A DNA stretch of 64,000 nt from Propionispora hippei DSM 15287 (GCF_900141835.1 NZ_FQZD01000010.1:86252-150251), one strand, 5' to 3'; shown: positions 1 to 9,309, numbered from the stretch's first letter. The notes: generated by a model from the letters alone, not told the origin. Program-made: numbers and translations.

Positions 1-1
1 C

Positions 2-985
2 GGTGAGCGGGCGGTAGACTTTATCATTGAGCACAGCGGGCCGCGCCGTCATTGTGAAATCGACTTTTTTGGCGGTGAGCCGCTGCTGAATATGGAAACG
101 GTCAGGCATGTAGTGGACTATGTCCGCCGCCGCGAACAAGAGACCGGCAAGATTTTCAAGCTTACACTGACTACAAACGGAGTACTCTTGCGGGATGAAA
201 TCATCCGGTACCTGAACGACAATAATATCAGCCTGGTGCTGAGTCTGGACGGACGGCGTGAGGTACACGACAGGATGCGACCTTTTGCCGGCGGACAGGG
301 AAGCTTTGAGCCGGTGCTTAACAATGTTCGCCGGGCGATTGAATCCCGCCACGGGGAAAACTATTTCCTGCGGGGAACCTTTACGGCCAATAATCTGGAC
401 TTCGCCGCCGATGTGCTGGCTATGGCCGACATGGGCTTTGACCAGTTGTCGGTCGAACCGGTGGTCGGCAAGGATGTCGATTACGCGTTGACCGAGGAGC
501 ATCTGCCGGTGCTGTTTGAACAGTATGAACTGCTCGCGGAGGAATATATCCGCCGTATGTTGGACGGTAAGGGTTTTAACTTCTTTCACTTCAACATGGA
601 TATCCACCATGGCCCCTGTGTGGCCAAACGGCTCTCCGGCTGCGGCGCCGGTCACGAATACTTCGCGGTAACTCCCGACGGTGATTTGTACCCCTGCCAT
701 CAGTTTGTTGGCCGGGAGGATTACCTGCTGGGCAACGTATTTGACGGCGTGCAGAACAAGGAACTGCCGGACCAGTTCCGCCAGATGCATGTGCTGAACA
801 AAGAAGCCTGCCGCAATTGCTGGGCCAGATTTTACTGCAGTGGCGGCTGCCATGCCAATGCGCAGTTGTTTCATGACCGGATTGACCAGCCTTATGAACT
901 GGGCTGCGAGCTGCAAAAAAAACGGGTTGAGTGCGCATTGATGATTCAGGCCAGGCTGGCTATGCTTAAGCGATTTGACGTATAG
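2..985 (+). CDS. scfB: SCIFF-peptide radical SAM maturase, 3' part (5' end outside window)
   Basis: Radical SAM/SPASM enzyme that installs thioether cross-links in the six-cysteine SCIFF peptide. The reading frame is open from base 2, so the start and the CX3CX2C cluster motif lie upstream of the window. Visible are FFGGEPLL (the radical SAM GGE motif), the middle barrel strands (LTTNG, LSLDG), and a SPASM region rich in cysteines (GPC, SGCGAG, YPCHQF, EACRNC, YCSGGCHAN, GCEL) for auxiliary Fe-S clusters. The stretch YPCHQFVGREDYLLGNVFDG is typical of this maturase rather than of sulfatase maturases. The SCIFF precursor gene would be expected just upstream, beyond the edge. An internal ATG at 92 is not the start, because the conserved GGEP motif precedes it. 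Confidence 0.85.
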   Translation, partial: GERAVDFIIEHSGPRRHCEIDFFGGEPLLNMETVRHVVDYVRRREQETGKIFKLTLTTNGVLLRDEIIRYLNDNNISLVLSLDGRREVHDRMRPFAGGQGSFEPVLNNVRRAIESRHGENYFLRGTFTANNLDFAADVLAMADMGFDQLSVEPVVGKDVDYALTEEHLPVLFEQYELLAEEYIRRMLDGKGFNFFHFNMDIHHGPCVAKRLSGCGAGHEYFAVTPDGDLYPCHQFVGREDYLLGNVFDGVQNKELPDQFRQMHVLNKEACRNCWARFYCSGGCHANAQLFHDRIDQPYELGCELQKKRVECALMIQARLAMLKRFDV

Positions 986-1075
986 CCTTTGTCGTATTAC
1001 AATACAGGGTGTCACCACCTGGAGGGGGTGTATTTAAACTACCGTCAGGGACATTACGGGCAGCTTAAAACATCC

Positions 1076-1245
1076 CCTGGGTAAGCACTGATTAAGTAAG
1101 CCTGTCGGCTTGGCGAGAGATTTTCCCGTCTGGCAAAAAACAAAACTGCAGGAATAGTGCCGCTATTTCAAGGTTTTGCCATCCCAGTCAGACGGAAAAA
1201 GATCCGTTAAGACGCGCAGTGTGAATTAATCAGTGGTTACCAGGC
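1076..1245 (+). repeat. Dispersed element family 1, copy A
   Basis: About 165 bp non-coding element bounded by imperfect terminal inverted repeats: left GTAAGCACTGATTAA (from 1081) and right TTAATCAGTGGTTAC (to 1240), one mismatch, extended by CCTGG/CCAGG. Related copies lie at 12797-12964, 35906-36075 and, inverted and decayed, near 2826-2980. It has no ORF and looks like a MITE. It sits between the SCIFF maturase and rpoN. Confidence 0.85.
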
Positions 1246-1247
1246 AG

Positions 1248-1274
1248 GAGGGGCGGATTTTCCGCCCCTTTGTT
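1248..1274 (+). terminator. Hairpin terminator upstream of rpoN
   Basis: A stem AGGGGCGGA / TCCGCCCCT with a 3-base loop is followed by TTTGTT. It probably ends transcription from the SCIFF maturase operon. It lies immediately after repeat copy A. Confidence 0.6.
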
Positions 1275-1363
1275 GCGTGGACGGTATAAATCGGCATTTT
1301 CCACGGCAGGTAAAACACCTGGCGTTGTCGAAACAGAATAAGCAGGTAAAGGGGGGGGAGGAT

Positions 1364-2791
1364 ATGCACTTAGATTTTGGACTTAAACTGGAGCAGAGCC
1401 AGAAGTTAATTATGACGCCCCAATTAAGGCAAGCGATAGAGATTTTGCAGCTTTCCTCGCAGGATTTATCCACTATGGTTGAGCAGGCCATCCTGGAAAA
1501 CCCCATGTTAGAAACGGAGGCCCGTTCGCCGGCGGAACAGGAGCTGGAGGACTATGGACAGACCGAGAAAAACTCCGATACGGATACCACCTTGAGCGAC
1601 TATTTCGACTGGGCGGAGTTTTTTAATGACGGTACCGATCCGGGCTATAGTTCACCGGGGACAAAGGAAAAACCATCGCTCGAATTCTTTGTGGCCAATA
1701 CCGTTTCGTTGCAGGAGCATTTGGAACTGCAGCTTCATCTGTCACTGCGCCGTCTGGAGTTATTGGCGGTGGGAAGATATTTGATCGGCTGCATTGACAG
1801 CAACGGCTATTTAAGCTGCACTATAAAGGAAGCCGCTCAGGCCACCGGCATGAAACCGCCCATTGTGGAGCAGGTGCTGGCATTAGTTCAGAGTTTTGAT
1901 CCCCCCGGCATCGGAGCGCGCGATTTGCGGGAGTGTCTGACTATTCAGCTGGAACAGCGGAATATTAATTATAGTTTTCAAAATATTGCAACGCCGGACA
2001 ATAGCCACTTAATACGCCGGATTATTGAAGACCATCTCGACGAGGTGGCAGCCGGCAAGTTTAAGCTGATTGCCGAAAAGACCGGTTCCACCGTGCAGGC
2101 AGTGCAGCAGGCCGTTGACATCATCCGTTCGTTCGATCCCAAGCCGGGACGGGCCTTTGGCGGCGCGCCGGCCAGCTATATCGTGCCTGACGTGACGGTG
2201 GAGAAGGTGAACGGTGAATATGTCATTTTACTGAACGACGATCTGCCTCATTTGACCATCAGTCCGTATTACCGCCGGGCGGTGCGGGACGCTGACGATA
2301 CGACCAAGAAGTTCGTCGAGAACCGGGTCAATGCGGCGGTGTGGCTGATTAAGAGCATTGAGCAGCGCCGCAGCACTTTGCTGCGTGTTATGGAAGCGAT
2401 CATTCATTTTCAACGGGACTTTTTTGACCAGGGACCACAGGAATTAAAGACCTTAACGATGAAAAAGGTGGCCGACCGGCTGGAAATCCATGAGTCTACC
2501 GTAAGCCGGGCCACAGCCAACAAATACGTAGATACGCCGTACGGTGTGTTCAGTCTCCGGTCCTTTTTTACCGCCGGTGTGCAAGGTTCGGACGGCGATG
2601 ATGTGGCCTCGGCCAATGTGAAACGGGAAATCAAGGAACTGATTGGCAAGGAGGACGCGACGCGGCCGCTAAGTGACCAAGCTCTGGCAGATATATTGAA
2701 GGAGAAGGGGATTACCGTATCGCGCCGCACGGTAGCCAAATACCGGGAAGAAATGAATATTGCAGCCTCCAGCAAGCGCAAGCGTTACTAA
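1364..2791 (+). CDS. rpoN: RNA polymerase sigma-54 factor RpoN
   Basis: Sigma-54 directs RNA polymerase to -24/-12 promoters that need AAA+ enhancer-binding activators. The 475-residue product has the glutamine-rich N-terminal activator-interacting region (LKLEQSQKLIMTPQLRQAIEILQL), an acidic linker at about residues 50-95, the core-binding domain, the HTH (about 380-410) and the C-terminal RpoN box SRRTVAKYRE. The start at ATG 1364 is chosen because a strong G-rich ribosome-binding site (GGGGGGGAGG) ends 2-3 bases upstream and the conserved N-terminus begins there; the frame is open further upstream. It appears monocistronic, bounded by terminator-like hairpins and element copies. No cognate enhancer-binding protein lies in the window. 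Confidence 0.97.
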   Translation: MHLDFGLKLEQSQKLIMTPQLRQAIEILQLSSQDLSTMVEQAILENPMLETEARSPAEQELEDYGQTEKNSDTDTTLSDYFDWAEFFNDGTDPGYSSPGTKEKPSLEFFVANTVSLQEHLELQLHLSLRRLELLAVGRYLIGCIDSNGYLSCTIKEAAQATGMKPPIVEQVLALVQSFDPPGIGARDLRECLTIQLEQRNINYSFQNIATPDNSHLIRRIIEDHLDEVAAGKFKLIAEKTGSTVQAVQQAVDIIRSFDPKPGRAFGGAPASYIVPDVTVEKVNGEYVILLNDDLPHLTISPYYRRAVRDADDTTKKFVENRVNAAVWLIKSIEQRRSTLLRVMEAIIHFQRDFFDQGPQELKTLTMKKVADRLEIHESTVSRATANKYVDTPYGVFSLRSFFTAGVQGSDGDDVASANVKREIKELIGKEDATRPLSDQALADILKEKGITVSRRTVAKYREEMNIAASSKRKRY

Positions 2792-2825
2792 ACGTTGTGA
2801 TGCTGCTGGCGGTTGAAGAAAACAT

Positions 2826-2980
2826 GGCCTTATCCATAATTAAGTGTCCCGCTAAAGCGGTTTTTGCCTGGCTGAGTCAGCAAAACCATGCAAGAGTGTG
2901 ACTATTCCTGCGGTTTCGGCTACTTGCCAGGTAAAAAATTTTTTTATCGTGCCGATAGATTGAGTAAATCAGTGGTCCTG
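2826..2980 (-). repeat. Dispersed element family 1, copy D (inverted, degenerate)
   Basis: Read on the minus strand this matches the family-1 element in blocks. On the plus strand these are GCCTGGCT-2-GTCAGCAAAACC, CTATTCCTGCGGTTT, CTTGCCAG, AAAAAAT and AATCAGTG near the 3' edge. The outer left end is poorly preserved. It lies directly after rpoN, so rpoN has copies in opposite orientation on both sides. Confidence 0.65.
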
Positions 2981-2984
2981 AAAG

Positions 2985-3027
2985 AAAAACCGGCGATAAC
3001 AGACGGTAGTCTGGGCGCCGGTTTTTT
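2985..3027 (+). terminator. Rho-independent terminator after rpoN
   Basis: AAAAACCGGCG pairs with CGCCGGTTTTTT around an inner CAGAC/GTCTG stem and ends in a T run. It probably terminates rpoN. Confidence 0.8.
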
Positions 3028-3256
3028 CTGTCTATGGCGTCGGTTCGAATTTTTATAAAAATTTTAGAAATTTTTTATAACGATTTTATTTTATCCCGTT
3101 ATAATCACTTTGTAATACTAAGTTTGTTTGTAAAATACCGAAACTCCCCCGGACGGCGCTTTGGGGCCAAACTTCAAATCCTTTGAAAATAGGGCCGCTG
3201 TTTTATGGGTCGTTTAGTGGAAAAAAGCCGTGGCTTTGCGGGCGGAAAGAAAAATC

Positions 3257-3309
3257 TTGACAAGGGCTGACAAATAGTGCTACATTAAAACAAACGTTTG
3301 TTTTAATGT
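3257..3309 (+). promoter_or_regulatory. Promoter with 28-bp perfect palindromic TetR operator
   Basis: TTGACA at 3257-3262 and a TACATT -10 (18-bp spacer) are overlapped by a perfect 28-bp palindrome at 3282-3309. Its half-site is ACATTAAAACAAAC, centred on CGTT/AACG. The palindrome covers the -10 and probable start site just ahead of a TetR gene, as expected for autorepression of the efflux operon. Confidence 0.8.
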
Positions 3310-3333
3310 TGTGAACTATAAGGAGTAGATTTG

Positions 3334-3963
3334 ATGCGAAGCGAATGCAAAGGTAAATTGATTGAAATAGCTACGCCGCTGTTTGCCACCAAGGGCTTTG
3401 CCGGGGTTTCCGTCCGCGACGTAACCGATGCGGCGGCAATGAACGTGTCGGCCGTTTCCTATCATTTTAACGGTAAGGGCGGCCTGTATCAGGCGGTGCT
3501 GGAGGAACAGTTTGTTCCCATCCGGCAGGCTCTTAACTCGGCGCAGAGCGAGGAACTGACTTCGCCGATCGAGCGGCTCAGTTTTTATGCCGAGCAGGTC
3601 TTTCACATCCACGCTGCACGGCCGTTTTTGGTCCGGTTTATGATGGCTGAAGTAAATAATCCGACTGATTATGGCAGAGAGGTAATTGAAAAACATCTTT
3701 CCCAGGTGTACCGGTTTGTGCTGGCTGCGCTGCAGGAGGGAATCGATGGTGGCAGCTTGCGGTCGGAAGTGGATATTACCTATGCTGCTATAGCGTTTGT
3801 GGGCATTTTGAATTTCTACTTTATTAGCAAGCCCCTGGTCAGTAAGCTGACTCCCTTGCCATCCGGGATCAACAGCGAGTACGCCAAACAAGCCCTGCAG
3901 ATTTATCTGTACGGCATTGCTCACAACCGGCCGGAATCCGTGCCGGCTGCCGTGAGTCGTTAA
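3334..3963 (+). CDS. TetR/AcrR-family repressor of the efflux operon
   Basis: Ligand-responsive DNA-binding repressor of 209 residues. The N-terminal TetR HTH spans about residues 8-55 (LFATKGFAGVSVRDVTDAA, then NVSAVSYHFNGKGGLYQAV, the recognition helix). The remainder is a helical ligand-binding and dimerisation domain. The start is ATG 3334, eight bases after AAGGAG; a TTG directly before it is less likely. The 28-bp palindrome over its promoter and the HlyD and DHA2 genes directly downstream imply that it represses its own multidrug-export operon. The inducer is unknown. Confidence 0.9.
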   Translation: MRSECKGKLIEIATPLFATKGFAGVSVRDVTDAAAMNVSAVSYHFNGKGGLYQAVLEEQFVPIRQALNSAQSEELTSPIERLSFYAEQVFHIHAARPFLVRFMMAEVNNPTDYGREVIEKHLSQVYRFVLAALQEGIDGGSLRSEVDITYAAIAFVGILNFYFISKPLVSKLTPLPSGINSEYAKQALQIYLYGIAHNRPESVPAAVSR

Positions 3964-3988
3964 TTTGATAGATAAAGGTGAAGTGTAT

Positions 3989-5047
3989 ATGAAAATAAGT
4001 GCTAAAATGGTAAAAGTTTGCATTGTACTATTGATTTTGCTTGGCGGAGTAGGGACTTATTATTATTTGCAGCGCGGTGAAGTTTCCACCGACAACGCTA
4101 CCATTGAGGGGCGAACGGTGGTGCTTAGTCCGAAGGTGCAGGGCTATGTGAAAGCGCTCCATATGACGGATAACCAACTGGTTAAAGCCGGTGATGTGTT
4201 GCTGGAAATTGATCCCACCGACTATATCATTAAACGGGATCGCGCCAAGGCAGCACTGGCCGCAGCGCAGGCGGCAGCCAGTGCGTCCCGCAGTCAGTTG
4301 GCAACGACGTCCATATCGGCGCCATCCTCCATCGAAGGTGCCCAGGCGCAGGTCGCTTCGGCCCAAGCCGTCTGGGATAAAGCTTACAGCGATCGCGGGC
4401 GGATGGAAGCGCTGTTTAACAGCGGCGCCTGCTCGCGGCAGCAGCTTGACGCCGCCGTAGAAACGGAAAAGGCCGCCCGCTCGGCTCTGGACAAAGCTCA
4501 GGCCGATCTTCGTTCGGCCAGCACGGCTCCCAATGTGATTGATGCTGCTAAGCAAACCAGTGAGCAGCTTCAGGCACAGGTAAAACAGGCTGAAGTCGAT
4601 TTGGCCCAGGCTGAAAGCGATTTGGCCAATACGAAGATTATCGCGCCCATTGACGGACGCATTACCAAACGCAGTGTGGAACTGGGTAACTATGTCCAGG
4701 CCGGACAGCAGCTTTCTTCTTTGGTTGGGACTGAGCTGTGGGTGGTGGCTAACTATAAGGAAACCCAGCTCGAACACATGGTGCCGGGCCAAAAGGTGGA
4801 TATCCGGATTGATGCTTTCCCCGATGTAAAGCTGACCGGGACAGTGGACAGCCTGCAGGCCGGAACAGGCGCCCATTTCTCCTTGTTCCCGGCGGAAAAT
4901 GCCACAGGCAACTTTGTTAAAATCGTGCAGCGGGTTCCGGTGAAAATTACCTTTGACAATCCGCCGGACGAGGCGCTACACCTGGGACCGGGTATGTCGG
5001 TCATCCCCACCGTGCACACGGAAGGCGCAGGCCCTCAGCATGGCTGA
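3989..5047 (+). CDS. HlyD/EmrA-family membrane fusion protein
   Basis: Periplasmic adaptor subunit of a tripartite drug-efflux pump, 352 residues. It has one N-terminal membrane anchor (about residues 8-25), a split biotinyl-lipoyl domain (GYVKALHMTDNQLVKAGDVLLEIDP and, after the hairpin, IIAPIDGRITKRSVELGNYVQ), a long Ala/Gln-rich coiled-coil hairpin (about 80-210), and a beta-barrel domain. The start ATG 3989 follows AAAGGTGA; the frame is open to 3965. The stop overlaps the DHA2 start by 8 bases. An adaptor of this type implies an outer membrane and TolC-like channel, which fits a diderm Firmicute; no such channel gene is in this operon. Confidence 0.9.
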   Translation: MKISAKMVKVCIVLLILLGGVGTYYYLQRGEVSTDNATIEGRTVVLSPKVQGYVKALHMTDNQLVKAGDVLLEIDPTDYIIKRDRAKAALAAAQAAASASRSQLATTSISAPSSIEGAQAQVASAQAVWDKAYSDRGRMEALFNSGACSRQQLDAAVETEKAARSALDKAQADLRSASTAPNVIDAAKQTSEQLQAQVKQAEVDLAQAESDLANTKIIAPIDGRITKRSVELGNYVQAGQQLSSLVGTELWVVANYKETQLEHMVPGQKVDIRIDAFPDVKLTGTVDSLQAGTGAHFSLFPAENATGNFVKIVQRVPVKITFDNPPDEALHLGPGMSVIPTVHTEGAGPQHG

Positions 5048-6605
5048 ACCGTCAGTAAAACAACACCATCCGCTGCTGGTGTCCATGGCGGTCAGTCTGG
5101 CGGCCTTCATGGAGGTTCTGGATACCACCATCGCCAATGTGGCCTTGTCGCAGATTGCTGGTTCCATTGGCGCCAGTTCGGATGAAAGCACCTGGGTGCT
5201 CACGTCTTATCTGGTGGCCAACGGTATTGTTTTGCCTCTTTCCGGCTGGTTGTCTGATCTGATGGGGCGTAAGAACTTTTTTCTTGTCTGTATTCTGGGC
5301 TTTACCTTGACTTCATTTTTATGCGGCATCGCTTCGTCCTTGCCGATGCTGATTGTTTTCCGCCTGTTGCAGGGCCTGGCCGGGGGTGGCTTGCAGCCGA
5401 CCCAGCAAGCAATTATTAAGGACAGCTTCCCGCCGGAGAAACTGGGTATGGCCTTTGCCATTACCGGAATTACCACCGTGCTGGCGCCTATCTTGGGACC
5501 GACGCTGGGCGGCTACATTACCGACAATTTTAACTGGCGCTGGATTTTCTTTATGAATGTGCCTGTCGGTCTGTTGGCGGTGTCTCTTGTTAAGCTGCTG
5601 GTAGTCGATCCACCCAGTGCCCGCCGGAAAAAAGTGGGATCAATTGATTACATTGGTCTCAGTCTGGTTGCTTTGGGACTTGGTGCGTTGCAGATCGTGC
5701 TGGACAAGGGACAACAGGAAGACTGGTTTGACAGCTCGTTCATTATCATTTTTGCCTGCATTACCGTTGTTGCCTTGATTTTGGCCGTCTTCTGGCTGCT
5801 GCAGCAGAAGAAACCGATTGTCGATTTAAGACTGTTTTCCCTTCGAAGCTTTTCCATGCCCTGTTTAATGATCTTTTTTGTCGGGTTTGCGCTCTATTCT
5901 TCGTCGACCTTGCTGCCTATGCTGCTGCAGAGCAATTTTGGCTACAACGCCACTTTGTCCGGCATGGTTATTTCGCCCAGCGGTATTGCCGTCCTGTGCA
6001 TGATGCCCTTTGCCGGCCGGCTGGTGAACAAGATAAAGGCCCGCTATTTGGTTTCCTTCGGCATGCTGACAACGGCGGCCGGCTTGTGGGCCACCAGTTT
6101 GCTTACGCCGCAGACCGATTATACCACTTTCGTTGCCGTCCGTATTTTACAAATGGTCGGGCTGCCGTTTCTCTTCGTGCCGGCCAGCACGCTGGCCTTT
6201 TCTCAAATTCCGCCGGAGAAAAGCAGTAATGCCTCGGCCATTGTCTCTCTGATGCGCAATCTGGGCGGCAGTATCGGCATTTCGCTGGTGACAAGCATGC
6301 TGGCCCACCGGCAGCAAATCGAGCAGTCCAATTTGGTGCAGCATTTGACCAGTGCCGATCCGGCCTATGTGCAGTCGTTGGCCTCTTATACCCGAACGGT
6401 CGAGAATCTTGGCGTGCCTGCTTCGCAAGCATCCAGTTCGGCCATGGGGCAGATTTATCAGCAGCTTCTGCATCAGGCCAGTATTCTGGCGTATCGTGAC
6501 GTGTACCAAATCATTGTGGCTGTGCTGGTGGTGTTGGCCGTTATCGCGCTATTCATGCCGGACACGCAGTCCCGAAAAAAAGCGCCTGCCGTGGAAACGC
6601 ATTGA
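5040..6605 (+). CDS. DHA2-family MFS drug:H+ antiporter (EmrB-like)
   Basis: Inner-membrane proton-driven exporter of 521 residues with 14 predicted transmembrane helices. Family marks are EVLDTTIANVAL in TM1, motif A GWLSDLMGRKN, and motif C GPTLGGYITDNFNWRWIF. ATG 5040 overlaps the end of the adaptor gene (ATGGCTGA), so the two are translationally coupled and the products should form one pump. The operon ends at a hairpin at 6641. Confidence 0.93.
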   Translation: MAEPSVKQHHPLLVSMAVSLAAFMEVLDTTIANVALSQIAGSIGASSDESTWVLTSYLVANGIVLPLSGWLSDLMGRKNFFLVCILGFTLTSFLCGIASSLPMLIVFRLLQGLAGGGLQPTQQAIIKDSFPPEKLGMAFAITGITTVLAPILGPTLGGYITDNFNWRWIFFMNVPVGLLAVSLVKLLVVDPPSARRKKVGSIDYIGLSLVALGLGALQIVLDKGQQEDWFDSSFIIIFACITVVALILAVFWLLQQKKPIVDLRLFSLRSFSMPCLMIFFVGFALYSSSTLLPMLLQSNFGYNATLSGMVISPSGIAVLCMMPFAGRLVNKIKARYLVSFGMLTTAAGLWATSLLTPQTDYTTFVAVRILQMVGLPFLFVPASTLAFSQIPPEKSSNASAIVSLMRNLGGSIGISLVTSMLAHRQQIEQSNLVQHLTSADPAYVQSLASYTRTVENLGVPASQASSSAMGQIYQQLLHQASILAYRDVYQIIVAVLVVLAVIALFMPDTQSRKKAPAVETH

Positions 6606-6640
6606 CACGAGTCTGGCAAGACAATTAATTGAATTATCGC

Positions 6641-6683
6641 AGAGAGCCGTTTTCCTCCATAGCAGGAAGACGGCTCTCTTTCG
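6641..6683 (+). terminator. Terminator of the efflux operon
   Basis: AGAGAGCCGT pairs with ACGGCTCTCT, with an inner TTCCT/AGGAA pairing, followed by TTTCG. It separates the efflux operon from the Fur-box promoter. Confidence 0.75.
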
Positions 6684-6718
6684 TTGTTCCTGTTTTACGG
6701 GAATTTATATCAAAAGGC

Positions 6719-6780
6719 TTGACATAATGCGGTTTATTTGTGAGAATATAAGGGTAATTTTGATAATGATAATTATTATC
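6719..6780 (+). promoter_or_regulatory. Promoter with Fur box
   Basis: TTGACA at 6719-6724 has a weak -10 about 17 bases on (GAGAAT, 6742). At 6762-6780 lies GATAATGATAATTATTATC, matching 18 of 19 positions of the classical Fur box (GATAATGATAATCATTATC). Its position just downstream of the -10 suits iron-dependent repression of the kinase gene at 6814. The box is read directly; the regulation is inferred. Confidence 0.8.
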
Positions 6781-6813
6781 AAAAAAATGAAATGCCGAAA
6801 AGGTGGGGATAGG

Positions 6814-9309
6814 GTGCGGATCCGCAGTAAGCTTATGGTGGTCGTCTTTTTCTTTGGCTTCATGCCATTGGTCAGTTTGTTCTGGTTTGCCGGCCGGACT
6901 GGATTGGAGGCTCATAGCGGTTTCCAGTATGCCATGACCATGACGTTAATCGGGACTATTCTTGTGGGTTTATTTACCCCGGGACTGGTCAAACAATGGA
7001 TTTTCGGCAGCAAACTGGAAAATATGCAGCAGTTCTGCCAGGCGGTAAAGGAAGGTCGGTACGATGTGCACCTGCCGGTGGGTAACTCCACCAATGACCA
7101 GCAGGATGAAAATGAGTGGCAGGTCTTGATGCGTCATATGAACTGGATGGCTCACTGCATCAAGGTGAATGCCGCCGACCTGCAGCAGGCCGTCGATCAT
7201 TTGCGGGAATCACAGCAGGAAATCCGTCTACAAAGGGACGAGCTGGAACAGGCGCAGGTCAGGCAACTGGCTGTGCAGGCCCAGCTTGAGCGGAAGACCC
7301 AGGATTTATCCGAGATGGTCGGTAAAATCCGCAATCTGCTGGATAACGCCGGACAGGGCTTTTTGACCTTTGCCGGTGATTTGAAAGTGGCCGGCGAGTA
7401 TAGCGCGGAATGCGTCATGCTGTTCAACCGGGAAATCGGCGGTGAGTTTGTGCCGGCCCTGTTTTATCCCGGCGACGAGCAGCAGCAGAATTTTCTCAAA
7501 GCACTGTTTAATAAAATTTTTAAAGAAGAGGATACCTTTTTACGGGACAATTATATTTCCCTGCTGCCGGAGGAAATCCTGTTGGGCGATACATATATCA
7601 AGGCGGCCTATAAGCTGATTCAGTCGCCGCTGGAGCCCTATGGCCGGCAAATCCTGCTGATCCTGACCGATGTTACCGAGCAGCGCTGCATGGCGGAACA
7701 GATTGAGCAGGAACGGAATATCCTTTCCATGGTGGTTCATGCCGTAACCGGCTACCACGAGTTTTCCAAGGCAAGACAGGATTACGGCATTTTTTGCCGG
7801 GAGGAGCTGTCGGCGATTCTGGCGTCCAGCCGGACGGCAGCAGAGCGGGTGGATATGATTTTCCGGGCGGTGCATACCTGGAAGGGGATTTTTGCTCAAC
7901 TGGATATGCAGACGCTGGCCGCCAGGCTGCATGAGCTGGAGTCGCAGCTGGAAAAACTGCGAAATCTGTTGGAAAACGATCTGGCTGAGTTTGAACTTAC
8001 CCGGCTCTTTACCCGTTATTCCCCGCTGGTTTTATACGGCTGGCTGGAAGACGAGATCAGGCTGCTGACCAATGTCTTGGGCGAGCGGTTTTTCCAGGAG
8101 GAGGACAAAATTATTATCGAGGCCGGCCGCTTAAAGCAACTGGAGGAAAGGGTGCTGCAAATCCTGCCGGCCGGCCAGGCCAAACGGCTGCTGTCGGAGC
8201 TGCGCCGCCTTCGCTATAAACCGTTTACCGATTTACTGCAAAGATATCCGGAATACACACTGTCGCTGGCGGAACGGTATAATAAGCTGCTGCGACCGGT
8301 GATTATTCAGGGGCAGCCGGTTTGGCTCGACCCGGACCGTTATTACGATTTTGCCAAGACGCTGATTCACGTATTTCGCAATGCCGTCGCCCACGGTCTG
8401 GAAACACCGGAGGAACGTTTGGCGATGGGCAAGGAGGAGTGGGGGCGGATTAGCTGCAGCATCAGAGAGGAGGACGGCCGTCTGGTGGTTGCCATTAGCG
8501 ATGATGGCCGGGGGATGGATGAGCTGGCCATTAAGGAAGTCGCCATTCAAAAAGGCGTGGCCAGGCCGGAGCAGCTACAGGGCCTATCCCGGGAGGAAAC
8601 GCTGCGGTTGGTGTTGGCCGACCGGTTTTCCAGCGCCGCAACCGTGGATGAGCTGGCCGGACGCGGGGTAGGGCTGTCTGCCGTATTGGAAGAGGTCGAT
8701 CGCCTGGGCGGGCAGATTCATATTGTCAGCGAAGAGAAAAAAGGTACGACCTTCACGTTTGTCCTGCCATTGGAACCGTTGGAACTGCCGGAAGGCTTTG
8801 ACGTAACGTTTTTTGCCGAACAACTGCAGCACCAGACCGGCAGGTACTTGTCCGAGGAATACCGGATACAGGTGGAAGCAGTACAGGAGTTGGCCGCGGA
8901 GTGCAATATGATTCCCATGCAGGAGCTCAGCTCGTTTATCGACTTTCAGGGCGCCTGGCCTGGCCGGGTGATGTTTAGCAGCAGCGCCGGTTTTGCCCGG
9001 CAACTGGCCGGCGATTTTTTGCCTGACGGCCTGGTTGCCGAAGAGCAGCAGATGCTGGTGGAAAGCGTGTTTTCCGAAGTCTGTAATACAATTGCCGGCA
9101 ATGCACTGCAGCTTTTGCCCGGCGGTCAGGTGCCGCTCAGCATGGGAACCCCTGTTACCATCTGGGCGGAGGGTGCTTCGGCCAAATATGCCGCTGCGGC
9201 CGTTCGCCTGTGGCAAATACAGACAAACGCAGGACCGATTGCATTGAGTTTAATATCCTTAACCAAGGAGAGGGAGGACGCATATGGCGCAAGTACTGGT
9301 GGTAGATGA
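6814..9309 (+). CDS. Membrane CheA-like kinase with HPt, HATPase and C-terminal CheX-like domain
   Basis: Large 831-residue signalling protein. Two transmembrane helices (about residues 7-25 and 34-57) are followed by a HAMP-like stretch, a coiled coil (about 115-165), a PAS-like region ending in LLILTDVTEQR, an HPt-type helix with RAVHTWKG (His354), and a CheA-like ATPase (FRNAVAHGLETPEER with Asn523, DDGRGMD at 563-569, AGRGVGL at 615-621). After about residue 660 comes a domain resembling CheX/CheC (QELSSFIDFQGAWPGRVMFS, then an EVCNTIAGNALQ helix). No CheW-like domain is seen, so it is not a standard chemotaxis CheA. GTG 6814 is chosen for its AGGTGGGGA site; the frame is open to 6352. 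It overlaps the next gene by 26 bases and follows a Fur box. The CheX assignment is by pattern only. Confidence 0.8.
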   Translation: MRIRSKLMVVVFFFGFMPLVSLFWFAGRTGLEAHSGFQYAMTMTLIGTILVGLFTPGLVKQWIFGSKLENMQQFCQAVKEGRYDVHLPVGNSTNDQQDENEWQVLMRHMNWMAHCIKVNAADLQQAVDHLRESQQEIRLQRDELEQAQVRQLAVQAQLERKTQDLSEMVGKIRNLLDNAGQGFLTFAGDLKVAGEYSAECVMLFNREIGGEFVPALFYPGDEQQQNFLKALFNKIFKEEDTFLRDNYISLLPEEILLGDTYIKAAYKLIQSPLEPYGRQILLILTDVTEQRCMAEQIEQERNILSMVVHAVTGYHEFSKARQDYGIFCREELSAILASSRTAAERVDMIFRAVHTWKGIFAQLDMQTLAARLHELESQLEKLRNLLENDLAEFELTRLFTRYSPLVLYGWLEDEIRLLTNVLGERFFQEEDKIIIEAGRLKQLEERVLQILPAGQAKRLLSELRRLRYKPFTDLLQRYPEYTLSLAERYNKLLRPVIIQGQPVWLDPDRYYDFAKTLIHVFRNAVAHGLETPEERLAMGKEEWGRISCSIREEDGRLVVAISDDGRGMDELAIKEVAIQKGVARPEQLQGLSREETLRLVLADRFSSAATVDELAGRGVGLSAVLEEVDRLGGQIHIVSEEKKGTTFTFVLPLEPLELPEGFDVTFFAEQLQHQTGRYLSEEYRIQVEAVQELAAECNMIPMQELSSFIDFQGAWPGRVMFSSSAGFARQLAGDFLPDGLVAEEQQMLVESVFSEVCNTIAGNALQLLPGGQVPLSMGTPVTIWAEGASAKYAAAAVRLWQIQTNAGPIALSLISLTKEREDAYGASTGGR

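Noticed and set aside
1364..2791. Search for sigma-54 (-24/-12) promoters because rpoN is present
   Set aside because: No TGGCAC-N5-TTGC type site at proper spacing was seen in the intergenic regions.
6352..6813. Upstream extension of the kinase ORF
   Set aside because: Open by chance over the end of the DHA2 gene, its terminator, the promoter and the Fur box; the GTG at 6814 has the only good ribosome-binding site.
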